From: Myxocyprinus asiaticus
Taxonomy: Eukaryota > Chordata > Actinopteri > Cypriniformes > Catostomidae
Direction: 5' to 3'
Assembly (NCBI RefSeq): GCF_019703515.2
Contig: NC_059346.1
Coordinates: forward strand, 49,955,501-50,019,500
DNA: 64,000 bases
Shown: piece by piece, positions 48,436-60,095 of the stretch
Layout of the letters: the number at the start of each line of letters is the position of its first letter
How positions within the stretch are numbered: position 1 is the first letter of the stretch
Notes under the pieces: model-generated
What the model was told of the DNA's origin: nothing
What the model saw: only the letters and a program-made list of their open reading frames with translations
Databases searched by the model: none
Position numbers and translations under genes: made by a program

Positions 48436-49631
48436 CACCGATCAGCCACAACATTAAAACCACCTGTCTAATTTCATGTAGGTCCCCCTCTTGCCACCAA
48501 AACTGCTCTGACCCATCGAGGCATGGACTCCACAAGACCTCTGAAGATGTCCTGTGGTATTTGGCACCAAGATGTTAGCAGCAGATCCTTTAAGTCCTGT
48601 AAGTTGAGAGGTGGGGTCTAAATGGATCGGACTTGCTGGTCCAGCACATCCCATAGATGCTCAATCAGATTGAGATCTGGGGAATTTGGAGGCCAACTCA
48701 GCACCTTGAACTCTTTGTCATGTTCCTCAAACCATCCCATTTTTGCAGTGTGGCAGGGCGCATTATCCATCTGAAAGAGGCCACTGTCATCAGGGAATAC
48801 CGTTGCCATGAAGGGGTGTACGCGGTCTGCAACAATATTTAGGTAGATTTTACATGTCAAAGTAACATCCACATGAATGACCCAAGGTTTCCCAGCAGAA
48901 CATTGCCCAGAGCATCACACTGCCTCCGCCAACCTGCCTTCTTCCCACAGTGCATCCTGCTGCCATCTCTTCCCCAGGTAAAGGATGCACATGCACCTGG
49001 CCATCCACATGATCTAAAAGAAAACATGATTCATCAGACCAGGCCATCTTCTTCCATTGCTCCATTGCTGCATGGTCCAGTTCTGCCGTGCACGTGCCCA
49101 TTGTAGGCACTTTTGGTGGTGGACAGGGGTGAGCATTGGCACTCTGACCGGTCTGCGGCTACACAGCCCCATACGCAGCAAGCTGCGATGCACTGTGTGT
49201 TCTGACACCTTTCTATCATGGCCAGCATTAAGTTTTTCAGCAATTTGTGCTACAGTAGCTCTTCTGTGGGATTGGACCAGACGGGCTAGCCTTCGCTCAC
49301 CCACGCGCATCAATGAGCCTTGGGCGCCCATGACCCTGTCGCCGGTTCACATGTTGTCCTTCCTTGGACCACTTTTGGTAGGTACTATCCACTGCATACC
49401 GGGAACACCCCACAAGACCTACCGTTTTTGAGATGCTCTGACCTAGAACCCTTGTCAAAGTCGCTCAGATTCTTACGCTTGCCCATTTTTCCTGCTTCCA
49501 ACACATGCAATTCAAGAACTGACTGTTCACTTGCTGCCTAACATATACCACCTCTTGGCAGGTGCCATTGTAATGAGAAAATAAATGTAATTCACTTCAC
49601 CTGTCAGTGGTTTTAATGATGTGGCTGATCA

Positions 49632-49634
<3 letters not shown>
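48436..49634 (-). mobile_element. Tc1 element, 1.2 kb
   Basis: The ends are CACCGATCAGCCACAACATT and the inverted CACTGATCAGCCACATCATT, with TA on both sides. A (TA)n run of about 40 nt directly follows the right end. The transposase gene fills the minus strand. It is nested in the hAT element 47149-50141. Confidence 0.85.
48474..49486 (-). pseudogene. Tc1 transposase with few breaks
   Basis: Start ATG at 49486 reads MGKRKNLSDFDKG, then SEHLKNGRSCGVFPVCSG before a break. The N-terminal helix-turn-helix region continues as RLARLVQSHRRATVAQIAEK and HRSLLRMGLCSRRPVRVPML. The catalytic core holds WSDES, FQMDNAPCH and SPDLNLIEHLWD, with 34 residues between the second Asp and the Glu (DD34E). A stop interrupts the frame at 48618-48620. 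The same frame then runs on through LQDLKDLLLTSW and ESMPRWVRAVL to a TGA at 48474-48476. The full set of domains is present, with at least one in-frame stop and about two frameshifts; this is the least decayed transposase in the window. Confidence 0.85.
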
Positions 49635-49677
<43 letters not shown>

Positions 49678-50149
49678 CATTTGGTAATTTATTCAATTTA
49701 AATTAATGATTTTTTTTTTATTATTTATTTATCTATATTGCATTTTGCATTTTGGTTAAAATAAAATATTAGTAATTCATTTAAATTATTTAATCTAGAG
49801 AATTTTGCTGACATGTTTCAAAAGTAAGCCCATTTAAAATATTGAATATAGACTTGGGCTAATGTTAGCATGCTAATAAAGCACATTGATACTTTTCTAC
49901 TAGTATTGTCTATTTTTTTTCATTTAATACATGTTCTGTACAGAGGTTTGTGATTTTTAAAAGCATTCTGAATTTTTTTTTACAGTGGAGCGGTAGTTAG
50001 GCCATGGAGCGAACACGGTGGGGTTTCTCTTAACAGTGAGCAAAAATGGACATCCCGGAGTGGAGCTGGAGTGGAGTGATTATAGAATGCTTTGAGCGTG
50101 GAAGGGAAATTGTTGCCGCTCCACTCCACTGACATACTCTGCATCAGTC

Positions 50150-51123
50150 GACAGATGGATCACAGTCTTAGAGACATGATTTGAGTCATAACTCAATTTT
50201 GACAAAATGTGTACTTACTACTTACTGCGTTTTGGCTTTGCATGGCAGAATGAGACAGCATAATTATACCACCTTTTGAAACATCTATGACATCCTGAGC
50301 ACTCCTATGTCTTAAAATGCTGCCTCACTACGCACTAAGTTTTGAATAGACCTAAGGTGTAAGAGCAGTTCCAAGAATTTATTTTTGTTTGGTTCATCCA
50401 ATGCTTTGTTTGTTCATCCACTGACGTATGTAAGGAGAAATAGAAATAAAAAAGAAAACAAAATGACTACAGTAAGTAACTGAACAAGCACAAAGAACAT
50501 TAGCTAATCTTCCTGACCTCTGGCTCACCCCTACATGCCCATGTCCTTCTATTAAATATACTGAGAGCTGTCCTCATTGTCACCTCTAGCCTAATCTTCT
50601 TCCTCTGACACAGCATAACCCCTGTGCATCAGTTCCTGTCCCCTCATTATCTCCATCCTTTTCTCTTGAGCTTTTACATATGGATGCACAAACACATGGG
50701 CAATGTGCACATATGTGTGTACACCCACAAACATGTTCACAAACATTCCCCCACTGCTGCTGTTTTTTTTTTTATTTTTTTTTTAATGTTCTTGGGGCTT
50801 CTCGAACAACAATGGAACAGTGATGACTCTGCGCTACTGTTATTTAAACTCATAGGGATGTGTCCATGCTTAAAGGAATGTTTTACTGCTCATAGATGGC
50901 ATTTTCATAGCTCAGCAGATTAAGTTCACAGTTGTTTCAATTAACTATCAGCATTATCTCAGTTGTTTCTCCCTAACAAATCCTTAGAAGAACTTGTCAA
51001 AAAATTCTAATAGGGATCAATGAAGAATAATTTATGAATCAAAAAAGATCCTACTGGGTCAACTGAAATTCCGAAAAATGAACTGAAAAAAATGTATTAT
51101 ATCCAGTATGATTTTGATTAATT
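50150..51123. other. Unassigned
   Basis: No gene or element end was recognised between the two hAT elements. Confidence 0.3.
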
Positions 51124-51374
51124 CTTAGAGGCACGGGCAGATCTAGAAGTTTTTTTTTATTTATTTATTTATGGGGTAGCATGCAGACTATGAGGAGTGG
51201 CAACACTAAAGCTAGCACCCATGCATAGTTCTTATGGATTAAGGTACCGAGCTTCATTGCAACAAGTACTAGTTCATTAATTGGAGTCACTATAAAATTA
51301 TAAATGTCCATGCATTTGTGATACAACTGCATTTCCACAGGAACCACATTGTAACCATTTTGCTACTGATTTGC

Positions 51375-51378
<4 letters not shown>

Positions 51379-51440
<62 letters not shown>
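51379..51440. repeat. (AT)n microsatellite, ~62 nt
   Basis: An uninterrupted AT run. Confidence 0.95.
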
Positions 51441-51444
<4 letters not shown>

Positions 51445-52113
51445 TGCATAATAAAAAATAAGTAACAAAATGTCTATCTCCAGAGCACCAAGACACTGTC
51501 TATTAAACACATCTACAAATTCTAAATGTTCCTAAGCTTCATATATAGAACCGGCAATCTGGACCAAACATCACCACCTTATGCAGGCCAAATTTTTTTA
51601 TTTTGTTAAGTGTACCCATGGATAGAGAGTGCATGCATATCCCATGTTATTCTGCTAATAAAGTCCTGTAGGCCTATCACCTTTGTAAAAGCTGGAATAA
51701 TCCATTTGAAAGCAAAGATTAACACAAAGTTAGGTCTAAATAAAAATAAACTGTAAAGAAAATTGTTCTGTGGGGGGCACTGCTGCGAAACTCATAAATA
51801 TTAATTATGCTATGCACTGTAAAATATTCTTTTAAATTACCTGTTTTGATCAACAGTCATACTTAATGACCAATTCAAGCACCCAAATATTTCAAATAAT
51901 ATGGTAATTTCATTTCTACATCTGCAACTATCAGTCTTAGGATTTTGTTAGTCAGTAGTTGAATACATAGATCAGCACTTTGATTAAGAACATGACTGAT
52001 TGATCTAGTGGTAAATTTTTGCCTTTAGTTTTTAGAGGTTTTGGATTCTAATTTGCCCAAATATAAATTTTATTTGAATAAAACAAGATTGCATCTGTAC
52101 ATCAGTGGACGGG

Positions 52114-52563
52114 TGTTACACTTTAAAAATAAAATGCAATTAAAGATGCATGGATACGAGAGTAGCGGAAAAACACAGACACATTTATTGACAGTTCTGT
52201 ATATGAAAGAACAGTGAACTCTGAATATCAGACAGCGACAACCACCAACTCTCCGCACCAGCAGCGGGAACCCGGAATGCACCTGTGCGCCCGTGAATGA
52301 GAAGACACAGTTCACAAACAACCGTTTCCCATCACACAATCACACATTACATGCAACCGTCTCCCATCACACATCACATGCAACGCTCAGTTTATATAGA
52401 GAGGAAACACTCTGCGCGCCAGTGTACCCCATCAACAATCAGCTCACCTGGATACCACACACCTGAGAGTGATTAAAACAGGGAGAGAAAGAGAAAAAGA
52501 CAACACACACAAACACACACACACTACATACACACAAACAATACGGTCGAGAAGGCCATCACA
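52114..52563 (-). mobile_element. Solo LTR, 450 bp
   Basis: On the minus strand it runs from TGTGATGGCC to GTGTAACA. A TATA box (CTATATAAAC, near 52391-52400) and a polyadenylation signal (AATAAA, 52184-52189) stand in the expected order. The stretch between them carries a repeated 'gatgggagacggttgcatgt' unit. No flanking duplication was clear (acggg/atgag), and no internal region or partner LTR was found. It belongs to a different family from the GACGAGGAGG LTRs. Confidence 0.65.
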
Positions 52564-53354
52564 ATGAGGGATCTGGAAAAGAGTGCAAGCTGTGGCAAAA
52601 CTGCTGACACTAAACAACACTGATAACAGCCGCAACGAATGCTTATCATAACATTCAAAATAACACATTCCAGCACCGAATCACCAGACAAAACAAACAG
52701 ATGAAATAGAAACTCCTAGTCAAGAACTGGAGATGTTTCATTTGGATTATACATATACCTGACAAAAGCTATTTCAAAAAGTGGCGAGGACACGTCTCAT
52801 CCGTCTCAACCCATAACTGACAGCGATGTATCTAATAATCATTCAGTCAATACTTGGAAACAACTGAGATATTCATCTGTTACCTATTTTTTATTATTTT
52901 TTTAATTTTTTTCATGTATTTGTCCATGTGGTCATTGTTGTTGAGGAAATATACTCATCAACCCACAAGAGCCCAAACACTGTACACACGCTGCAATAGT
53001 AGGTAGGCAATTGGTAGATGCTGTGATTGGCTGCTGCTGTAAACAATCAATGGGTCTGTAGTCATTTGTGCATTCGGAGAGAGTGTAGGGAGTTTGACAT
53101 GAATAAACCCCTACACAATGTCAAAATCAATGATAATATACTTACATTTATATTTAATACATTTGGATACTTATGCTGGAGTGGCAGATGGGGTGACAAT
53201 GCTTTTTCTTAGGGTGGCATTTGCCACCCCATGCCACCCTGGCAGATCCACCCCTGCTTAGAGGATTCTTGTTTTTTCCCATTTAGAAATTCTTTCAAAT
53301 TAGAAATTTGCATTCTTTGGGGATTTTTTGACAAAACAAATGACACAATTGTTG

Positions 53355-53470
53355 GCAAATAGATTGAGGCGAGTCACTACGCCACCACGAGGACTTAGAG
53401 CACATTGGGAATTGGGTATTTCAAATTGTGGAGAAAAAGGGGAGAATAAATAAATAAATCAATCAAATAA
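53355..53470 (+). repeat. SINE-like 3' part
   Basis: 'gcgagtcactacgccaccac', 'gagcacattgggaattggg' and 'gagaaaaaggggagaata' followed by an AAATA/AAATC-type tail are words I know from an abundant short interspersed repeat of cyprinid genomes. The 5' head is absent or unrecognised. Confidence 0.45.
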
Positions 53471-53655
53471 CTTTTATTGAAGATACAGATTTGAGTTAAT
53501 TAAAACCTCATGTTGTAGATTGTGGGATATTTTTGACCTTACATTTTCTATTTGAATTTAAGTCAAATAATGACACACTGTGTGAATGCAGTTAATAGCA
53601 TGAGTGCACATTGTAGATTTCAACCCCCCATAAAATGTTGATGTATTTCCTATAG

Positions 53656-54938
53656 CAGGGCAAGTCAACTGGCGGCCCGCAGGCCAAATCCGGCCCGCCG
53701 ATCATGTCTGGCCCTTCGACTGATTTTTGAACAAATTGTCTCGACACTTGAAATACCACAGCGCTCTGTGCAAAACTCAGCGTTCATAGGCGAGAGCCTC
53801 AGCAATCAGCTGTGGGTTTAACAATGCTCATTGTCACATGCAACAGCATTCAGCCGTCATGAGTTGTGCGGGCCGAAGTGCGCATTTAAGCTTTTCTGGT
53901 GATAGTTTAGTTACACTGCTTTGCTAAACATGGATCACACCGTTAAGGTGAGCATTTGATAGCATCTTTTGCAATCAAATTTATTTATATAAAATTGCTT
54001 AGTTGTGTGGAGTGCAGTCAGATCTACAGATATAAAAAATGATCACCGCAGTTGTGACAGAAATGTTATCAGCACATATACACATTAGACAACAAAAGCG
54101 ATCGATTATGAAAACTGAACGTTCAAAGAAAAATCGTTGAAACTTTTGCTTTTATTCACTATTCTTGAAGTGTCTAATGATCGTGTCTCATCTGTTCAGG
54201 GTCTGTAGGGCTTGGAAAAAAATTATAACGTGAACCTGAACCTGCAAATATTTTTGGTTCTATACAGCTGTGTTAACCCTCTCAATCACAAACAGCATCA
54301 ACTTACCTGCACAAAAATCTGGCTCCTGCACTGGCTATTGTGTGCAAATTCACAATATTTGCAGAAAAAAAAGAAAAAAAAAATCCTCACTGAATAGTAT
54401 GATACTTTATAGAGAAAATGGAAGAATAGACATTTTATCTCTTTTTTTCCCAAAAAATAAAATAAAATTTAAATGCATTCTTAAGTAAACATGACATTTT
54501 TATATGACCATTGTTTTCATGTGTGGGTTGATATTGTGAGAGGTCTTTAGCAGGTCTAAATGTTTCTCCTCAGTTTTAATAATTTGTAAACTATAGCCCT
54601 AAAATGTTAAAATGATTATGTTTTTTTTTTTTTTTTTTTTTTTTAAGTAAAGTTAATAAAAAAATTATTTGTTATTTAAGAGTATAAGTCATGTTTGTTC
54701 TTCAGCGAGATCTTATGAAGGAATTTATGGCAAGAACTTAAATAATTATAATTCAATATACAGTATAGCCTGTGACTCTTTTAATATGAATAAATGCACA
54801 GTATTAACTGTGTTTTTTAAGTAACATGTTACTTACGATGAAAGTGTTAGCTAAGATAAATACGGAACAAAATTTGGCCCCCGCCAAGTTTTCAAGTGGA
54901 TAATCTGGCCCCCGCAAGAAAGAAGTTGAAGAGCCCTG
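53656..54938 (+). mobile_element. hAT element, 1283 bp
   Basis: The ends CAGGGCAAGTCAACT and inverted CAGGGCTCTTCAACT are flanked by a perfect 8-bp duplication, tcctatag (53648-53655, 54939-54946). 'ggcggcccgcaggccaaat' and 'ggcccccgc' blocks lie just inside the ends, as in Charlie-like hAT elements. An ATG with six codons (MDHTVK) at 53930-53947 directly before GTGAGC looks like the remnant first exon of a transposase. The rest of the gene is gone. Confidence 0.85.
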
Positions 54939-55129
54939 TCCTATAGAAACAGGAAGTTGGGGCAGGGCATATAAAAGGGCTTGCTGTGAGAAAGCTGTTG
55001 TACACTTGGCCATAGACCTCCATTAGAAAAGCAAAAATGTCAAATAATTTTAGGTTAGATTTTAAAAATTGAGGTATGAACCTACATTATTTCTGAAGTA
55101 ATCGAGAGCATGCCATAGATCCTGTGAAA

Positions 55130-55131
<2 letters not shown>

Positions 55132-55198
<67 letters not shown>
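55132..55198. repeat. (GA)n microsatellite, 67 nt
   Basis: A perfect GA run; long Arg/Glu open frames are artefacts. Confidence 0.95.
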
Positions 55199-55200
<2 letters not shown>

Positions 55201-56472
55201 TAATGGCGACATGGCCATCATCATATGCAATCTAAAAATCTGTGTTCCATCAAGGGATCAGAGCAGATTACCATACAGAGCTGATGAAGCAACATTTACT
55301 TTTCACACGCTCTGGAGACAGCATTGCTTTATTCAGCAGCGCTTGCTCAAACAGAACAAAGCATTCTTTCCCTGCTTTGTGTTGTGAAAGAGTGTGTGTG
55401 TTTGTGTGTGTAGTGGGGTTCAGGGACTGTGGAAAGATCTCATAACTGAGTTTGAATCTTCACAGAGGCCTGTTTTATCATGATTCCCCTCATAAATTGT
55501 GTTATTCTCCACCACAACAATAATGCTCAACCATAATGGATCCTGATATCGACATTAAGCAAGTGACTGGCTTTAAGACTAAAACCAATCTGGCTGTGTA
55601 AAACTAAGACAGGACAACAACCATAAACTTTAATAATTTATCTGATGAAAGTACTTGATGTTCAGGAGTTTGCATTCTTCTGTTCCTGTCTGTCAGAATG
55701 AAGATGGTGAGGTTGTAATGACATAGGGACTCTTAGTTGCTCAATAATTTGCCCTGTTATTTCAAATGAATGTAAAATGATCCATTAATACAGGAGCAAA
55801 TGTGCCAACCCATACATTTCCATAGAGACAAATGATTCCATGCGGCCATCAAACTATAATATAATGTATACCAATTTATAGGAATTAAAAAAATAAAATA
55901 AAAAAATAATTCCATGCAAGATTTGAAAGACTATTAAGGCACTTTATTTTTATTTATTTATTTTTTAATGGAAGAAAAATCTAAATGCTTGCAATTTAGG
56001 TCAATACAACTTTTTATACAATAAAACAATGCAATTATTTGTGTCTTTTCTATAAATGTGTCTTTCTGCTAAAAGTTAATTTTGTACTTGTAGCATATAG
56101 ATGGCTTCAAAGCTAGACATGAACTAATGCCACAAAACTCCAGTTTGGTTTTAATGGGGTCATTAAATAAAATGTTATATGAATTTGGTGGATCCACTTT
56201 ATATTCTTTAAGTATTTAACTTCTATGTACTTACATTAAAAAAAATAAGCACTTGATACTATGTGCTTATTGTATATGTTTAGCTGTTGTACTTTCATTT
56301 AAAGTGCATGCATGTATATACATCTGTAATTACGCTGTTGACCCTAACCATAAACCTACCCCTAACCCAACCTTGATAGCAGCAAATGCTAATTTTGTGA
56401 GTTTCAGCGAACAACACATGTACACAATAAGTAAACTTTATTTAATGCTTTTTTAATGCAAGTACACGGTAG
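55199..56472. other. Unassigned
   Basis: No gene. 'taaacctacccctaaccc' near 56350 is a word common in old fish repeats. Confidence 0.3.
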
Positions 56473-56476
56473 TTAA

Positions 56477-56999
56477 AGGGATTGTTCACCCAAAAATGAA
56501 AATTCTCTCACCATTACTCACCCTCATGCCATCCCAGATGTTTATGACTTTTTTTCTTCTGCTGAAGACAAAGATTTTTAGAAGCATATATTTCAGCTCT
56601 GTAGGTCCATACAATGCAAATGAATGGTGGCCAAAAAGCACATAAAGGCAGCATAAAATTAATCAATATGACTCCAGTGGTTAAATCCATATCTTTAGAA
56701 CGGTATGGTAGGTGTGGGTGGGCTGGAAGGAGAATTTATAGAAAAAAGGACATCTATCATATTTCTTCTGAAGACATGGATTAAACCACTGGAGTCACAA
56801 TGGACTACTCTTATGCTGCCTTTATATGCTTTTTGGACCTTCTGGCCACCATTCACTTTCATTGTATTGTCTTACAGAGCTGAAATATTCTTCTAAAAAT
56901 ATTTGATTGTGTTCAGAAGAAAGAAAGTCAAATACATCTGGAATGGCATGAGGGTGAGTAAATGATGAGAGAATTTTCCTTTTTGGGTGAACTATCCCT
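56477..56999. mobile_element. Foldback MITE, 523 bp, TTAA target
   Basis: The whole element folds back on itself. Left AGGGATTGTTCACCCAAAAA and inverted right AGGGATAGTTCACCCAAAAA continue as arms of over 200 bp (shared blocks: actcaccctcatgccat, ccagatgt, ctctgtaggtccatacaatg inverse, ggtggccaaaaagca inverse). TTAA flanks both sides (56473-56476, 57000-57003). Non-coding. TTAA targets suggest mobilisation by a piggyBac-like or Kolobok-like transposase, unproven. Confidence 0.8.
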
Positions 57000-57003
57000 T
57001 TAA

Positions 57004-58179
57004 AGACATCTAATATAAAGTGGGACCAAAATAATTAAGGTAAGTTAATTAATGCTAATTTATATAATTATTAAAGTTAAATAATAATTTAATAGATACA
57101 ATTATTAATGCTAATTTTACATTTAGACTGGTGAATTTTTATAACCTGTAAGTAAATAAATGTTTTTGTAAATATAATAAACTAATAGAATTTGTGCAAG
57201 ACAGTGAGACTATAAAGAGTGTTACACTGTGCAAATGAAACAAAATCTTGGATGCAGTTGTGGCTACCACAATAAACCAGCTGCAGTTCAAAGATACAGT
57301 AGGAGCCAATTGCTGAGACTTAAAATTTGCATATATACTGTATATGCACCTGCACACATATTTTTACAAGAATACAAATGTAAGCTCATTCCACTACTTA
57401 TACCACTTCTCTTTCTCTCTTTCTCGCATACACACACACTCCTAAACACCCTTATAAGTGTGAAACTACCCATGCTGCAGCTTATCCCAGCGTTGTCACT
57501 CTTACACATCACACCATGAGGTTTGGACCTAAGGGAGCCATCCTCAAAACAGAAAGAGAGAGAGATCGAGGTGCTAGTTTCCGGAGACACAGCCTGTCTT
57601 TTCCAATTAGCTTGCTTGCTCACTCTAAACCGGGTTTAGTAGCAGAAAGCAAATCACAGGGTTGATAGAGGAGGACAAGTTCAGCTTGGCTTACCTAGTG
57701 TTGGGCAAAAGCACAACCCAGTGGGACTTGTGCTCTCAGTGAAAGTGGAGACCTACTGTGTAAGAGTAACAGAGTTCAAAGTTTATGCTGCATAACAGGA
57801 TTGGCCATTAAATCCTGGTTAAATAATGTTCAGAGTTTATTTTTTTCTTGGTAAAGCAAATTTTCTAGATCTTTTATCTTAATTGACTATATTTAAAATA
57901 GAAAGAGGCCCTATTAGTCAGAAGAAGCAGCGAGGAACAAAGCATTAAAGAATAACGGAGGCCAGCGTTAAAAGCCAGAACGGCAGTGTCCCATAACAAG
58001 GCCACACTAAGATTCCCCCCTCTCATTTAAACCAGCCACACGGAGTGGCCTCAGTTGCTGTGGCGCCCAGCCAGCAAGAAGCGAGTGCTTCACACACACA
58101 GCGGTTCGTACTGTCACAGGCTTCATTCTAGCTGTGAGGTCTGTTGTATCATCCCAGGCAGATTATGGCGGCAAATCAA
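57004..58179. other. Unassigned
   Basis: Mixed composition; no exon recognised on either strand. Confidence 0.3.
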
Positions 58180-58400
58180 TGCCAATAATCAGCGCAGATT
58201 ATTGACGCTCACATGCGCGACGGGTTGAAGCCGTGCGAGGCAAAAGGAAGAACTCGCGCATATTATTGACTCAAGCGCGGTAGTTTACTGCCGCACGAGG
58301 AAATGGGAAGAACCCACGCGCTCGTTTTAAATCCTCGAGCGTTTGCAATCTCCTGCGCATGCAATATAAGCTCTTGCGCGCGAGGAAGATCATTCTTCAA
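58180..58400. other. CpG-rich patch with degenerate repeats
   Basis: CpG is dense here compared with everything around it. Two or three degenerate units of about 57 bp recur ('cgtgcgaggcaaaaggaagaa', 'cgcacgaggaaatgggaagaa', 'gcgcgaggaagatc'). No TATA box or initiating exon was found. It could be a CpG-island remnant or the end of an unrecognised element. Confidence 0.35.
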
Positions 58401-58986
58401 CCTTAGTTCATGTGGACAGCTTTTAATTTTGGCAGTGGTGGGGCAGGCTCTAGCTGTTTTGATTGTAACCTCAAATATCACTGGTTATTCCCTTTTTCTG
58501 TGATTCAGTTGTGGTTTGCTCCCTGTTATTATGAAGAACCACAACAAACTCACCTGTTCTGCATGTTAAACATGTATTAATCAACGGACCCTCTGCATGT
58601 GAGTCATTATTACTTTATTTGTTGCTAATTCTTCATTAAACAGGATGATTTAGTGTTATATAATGCATGTAAGTACTGTGTATCTTTTCCAGACACTTTA
58701 AAAACAGTAAGTTAACTAGCTAGCTGTTGCATTCTTGTGAAGTTAATATATAGAAATTTAAGAACTGCTATTTATTTATGTATAATATATAATCTGACTT
58801 TTGTCATTCTATTTGTAAGATACTTTATAATTAATTGAAAGGTTGTGAGCCCAGGAAAATAAATCTTAACCTTAGTAACAGGAGGTTGCAATGTGTCTAC
58901 TTCTATACTGGTTAATTTAAACCACTGAATCCTAAGTTGCTTCAAGAGGACTATCATTAATGTATGTCACAAAAAGTACATTACTT

Positions 58987-59620
58987 GTGAGGGTGCACGG
59001 CTGGCGCTGAATCAGATGATCAGCGGGAGAGCGAGATAAAGGGGGGCCGGAGGCTTTAGTTCGAGAGAGAGTGACTGCATGTGTGTGTGTTTGTTTATGT
59101 TTGTTTTACGTTGTTTTAAGTTGAGTTTTACATTAAACCTTACGTTTACTATTCAGCTGGTTGCTGCCTCCTACTTGCCTATCCATTAACTGTTACAATG
59201 GTGCCTAAACCCGGGAGGGAGGAGGGATGCGCTGTCGCGGAGTCCATGCCGTTGCCGTCCATCAGAAGGAGCAGCCGCGGCCGTCTGCCTAGGGACGGAG
59301 GGGTCGCTGCCGGCCGCCGAGAGCTGGTGGAACCGCTGGAGCCCCGGCCTGAATCGGGCGGGGGAGGAGTATGACGAGGAGGAGGGCATGGCCGGGCCTT
59401 GAGGGTGCACGGCCGGCGCTGAATCAGATGATCAGCGGGAGAGCGAGCTAAAGGGGGGCTGGAAGCGCCAGTTCGAGAGAGAGACACACGCGGCTGTGCT
59501 GCATGTGTGTGTGTTTGTTTATGTTTGTTTTATGTTGTTTTAATTGAGTTTTTCATTAAACCTTACGTATACTGTTCAGCCGGTTCCCACCTCCTCCTTG
59601 CTTATCCTTTAACTGTTACA
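58987..59620 (+). mobile_element. Very short LTR retrotransposon (TRIM-like)
   Basis: The 5' LTR (58987-59197, lacking its first ~36 nt) ends TGTTACA. It is followed after one base by TGGTGCCTAAACCCGGGA (59199-59216), which has the form of a tRNA primer-binding site. Only about 150 bp of GC-rich internal sequence follows, ending in a purine tract (gggcgggggaggag). The 3' LTR is 59370-59620 (TATGACGAGG to TGTTACA, with a TATA-like element, 'cattaaacc' and 'cctcctccttgc'). The two LTRs differ at roughly one site in ten. No gag or pol is present, as in terminal-repeat retrotransposons in miniature, so any movement depended on proteins from a larger relative. Confidence 0.78.
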
Positions 59621-60091
59621 ACATATAAATAAGCATGCAATATAAACATTTTAGAAAAAGAATTTTGTGTTATCAGTGTAGATATTGCAATCTTGTCAAT
59701 ATGAGTGGTTGATTGTGTTTTATTATGCTTTACAGGTAGTATACTGCACTATATCAGAGATTAGTCTTTTTTGATCATTGCTGTCATACAGATGTAGATA
59801 CTGTAGATGATTAAGCTCTAAATGCGAGGGAACATATAATACCTCAGAAAATGAATTTGTTGTTTAACACATTTTCCAAGACTCAAATTCAATTTCACAT
59901 TTTTTAAATATTGTTTTTATTTTTTAATCTTACTGTTTCTACCATGAAAAAAACATGTAAGAGATATGAACATTTATTTCAAAGTCAGTTTTTCAAGGCC
60001 TTCTCACAGCATGCCATGATGCTAGATAAAGATGGTGAAGTAATGCCAGAGCTTTTATTCAAGACACTTGACCTGAGAAACTGCAGGTCTC
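59621..60091 (+). other. Unassigned; coding-like stretch 59944-60085
   Basis: A plus-strand frame from the ATG near 59942 reads KRYEHLFQSQFFKAFSQHAM, then MMLDKDGEVMPELLFKTLDL, with protein-like composition, before it runs into the MITE at 60096. No family was recognised. It could be a fragment of a transposon protein or of a processed gene. Confidence 0.3.
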
Positions 60092-60095
60092 TTAA

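Larger units (their letters stand above)
47149..50141. mobile_element. hAT element, 3.0 kb, containing two Tc1-type insertions
   Basis: The left end CAGAGTATGTGAGCGTAGTG and inverted right end CAGAGTATGTCAGTGGAGTG are flanked by catctgtc (47141-47148) and catcagtc (50142-50149), an 8-bp duplication with one difference. GTGGAGCGG words fill both subterminal regions. The element is split by insertions at 47907-48428 and 48436-49634; without them about 1.27 kb remains. No hAT transposase frame was found in the remainder. Confidence 0.78.
51132..53256. mobile_element. hAT element, 2.1 kb, containing a solo LTR
   Basis: The ends CACGGGCAGATCT and inverted CAGGGGTGGATCT are flanked by a perfect 8-bp duplication, cttagagg (51124-51131, 53257-53264). 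'ggggtggcaaa'/'tgccaccccatgccaccct' words near the right end are typical of the dispersed fish family with this end. The interior holds a (TA)n run (51379-51440) and a 450-bp LTR. No transposase frame. Confidence 0.75.

Noticed and set aside
49057..49431. 124-codon plus-strand frame
   Set aside because: Antisense to the Tc1 transposase at 48474-49486. The same applies to 36952-37335, opposite the second Tc1 copy.
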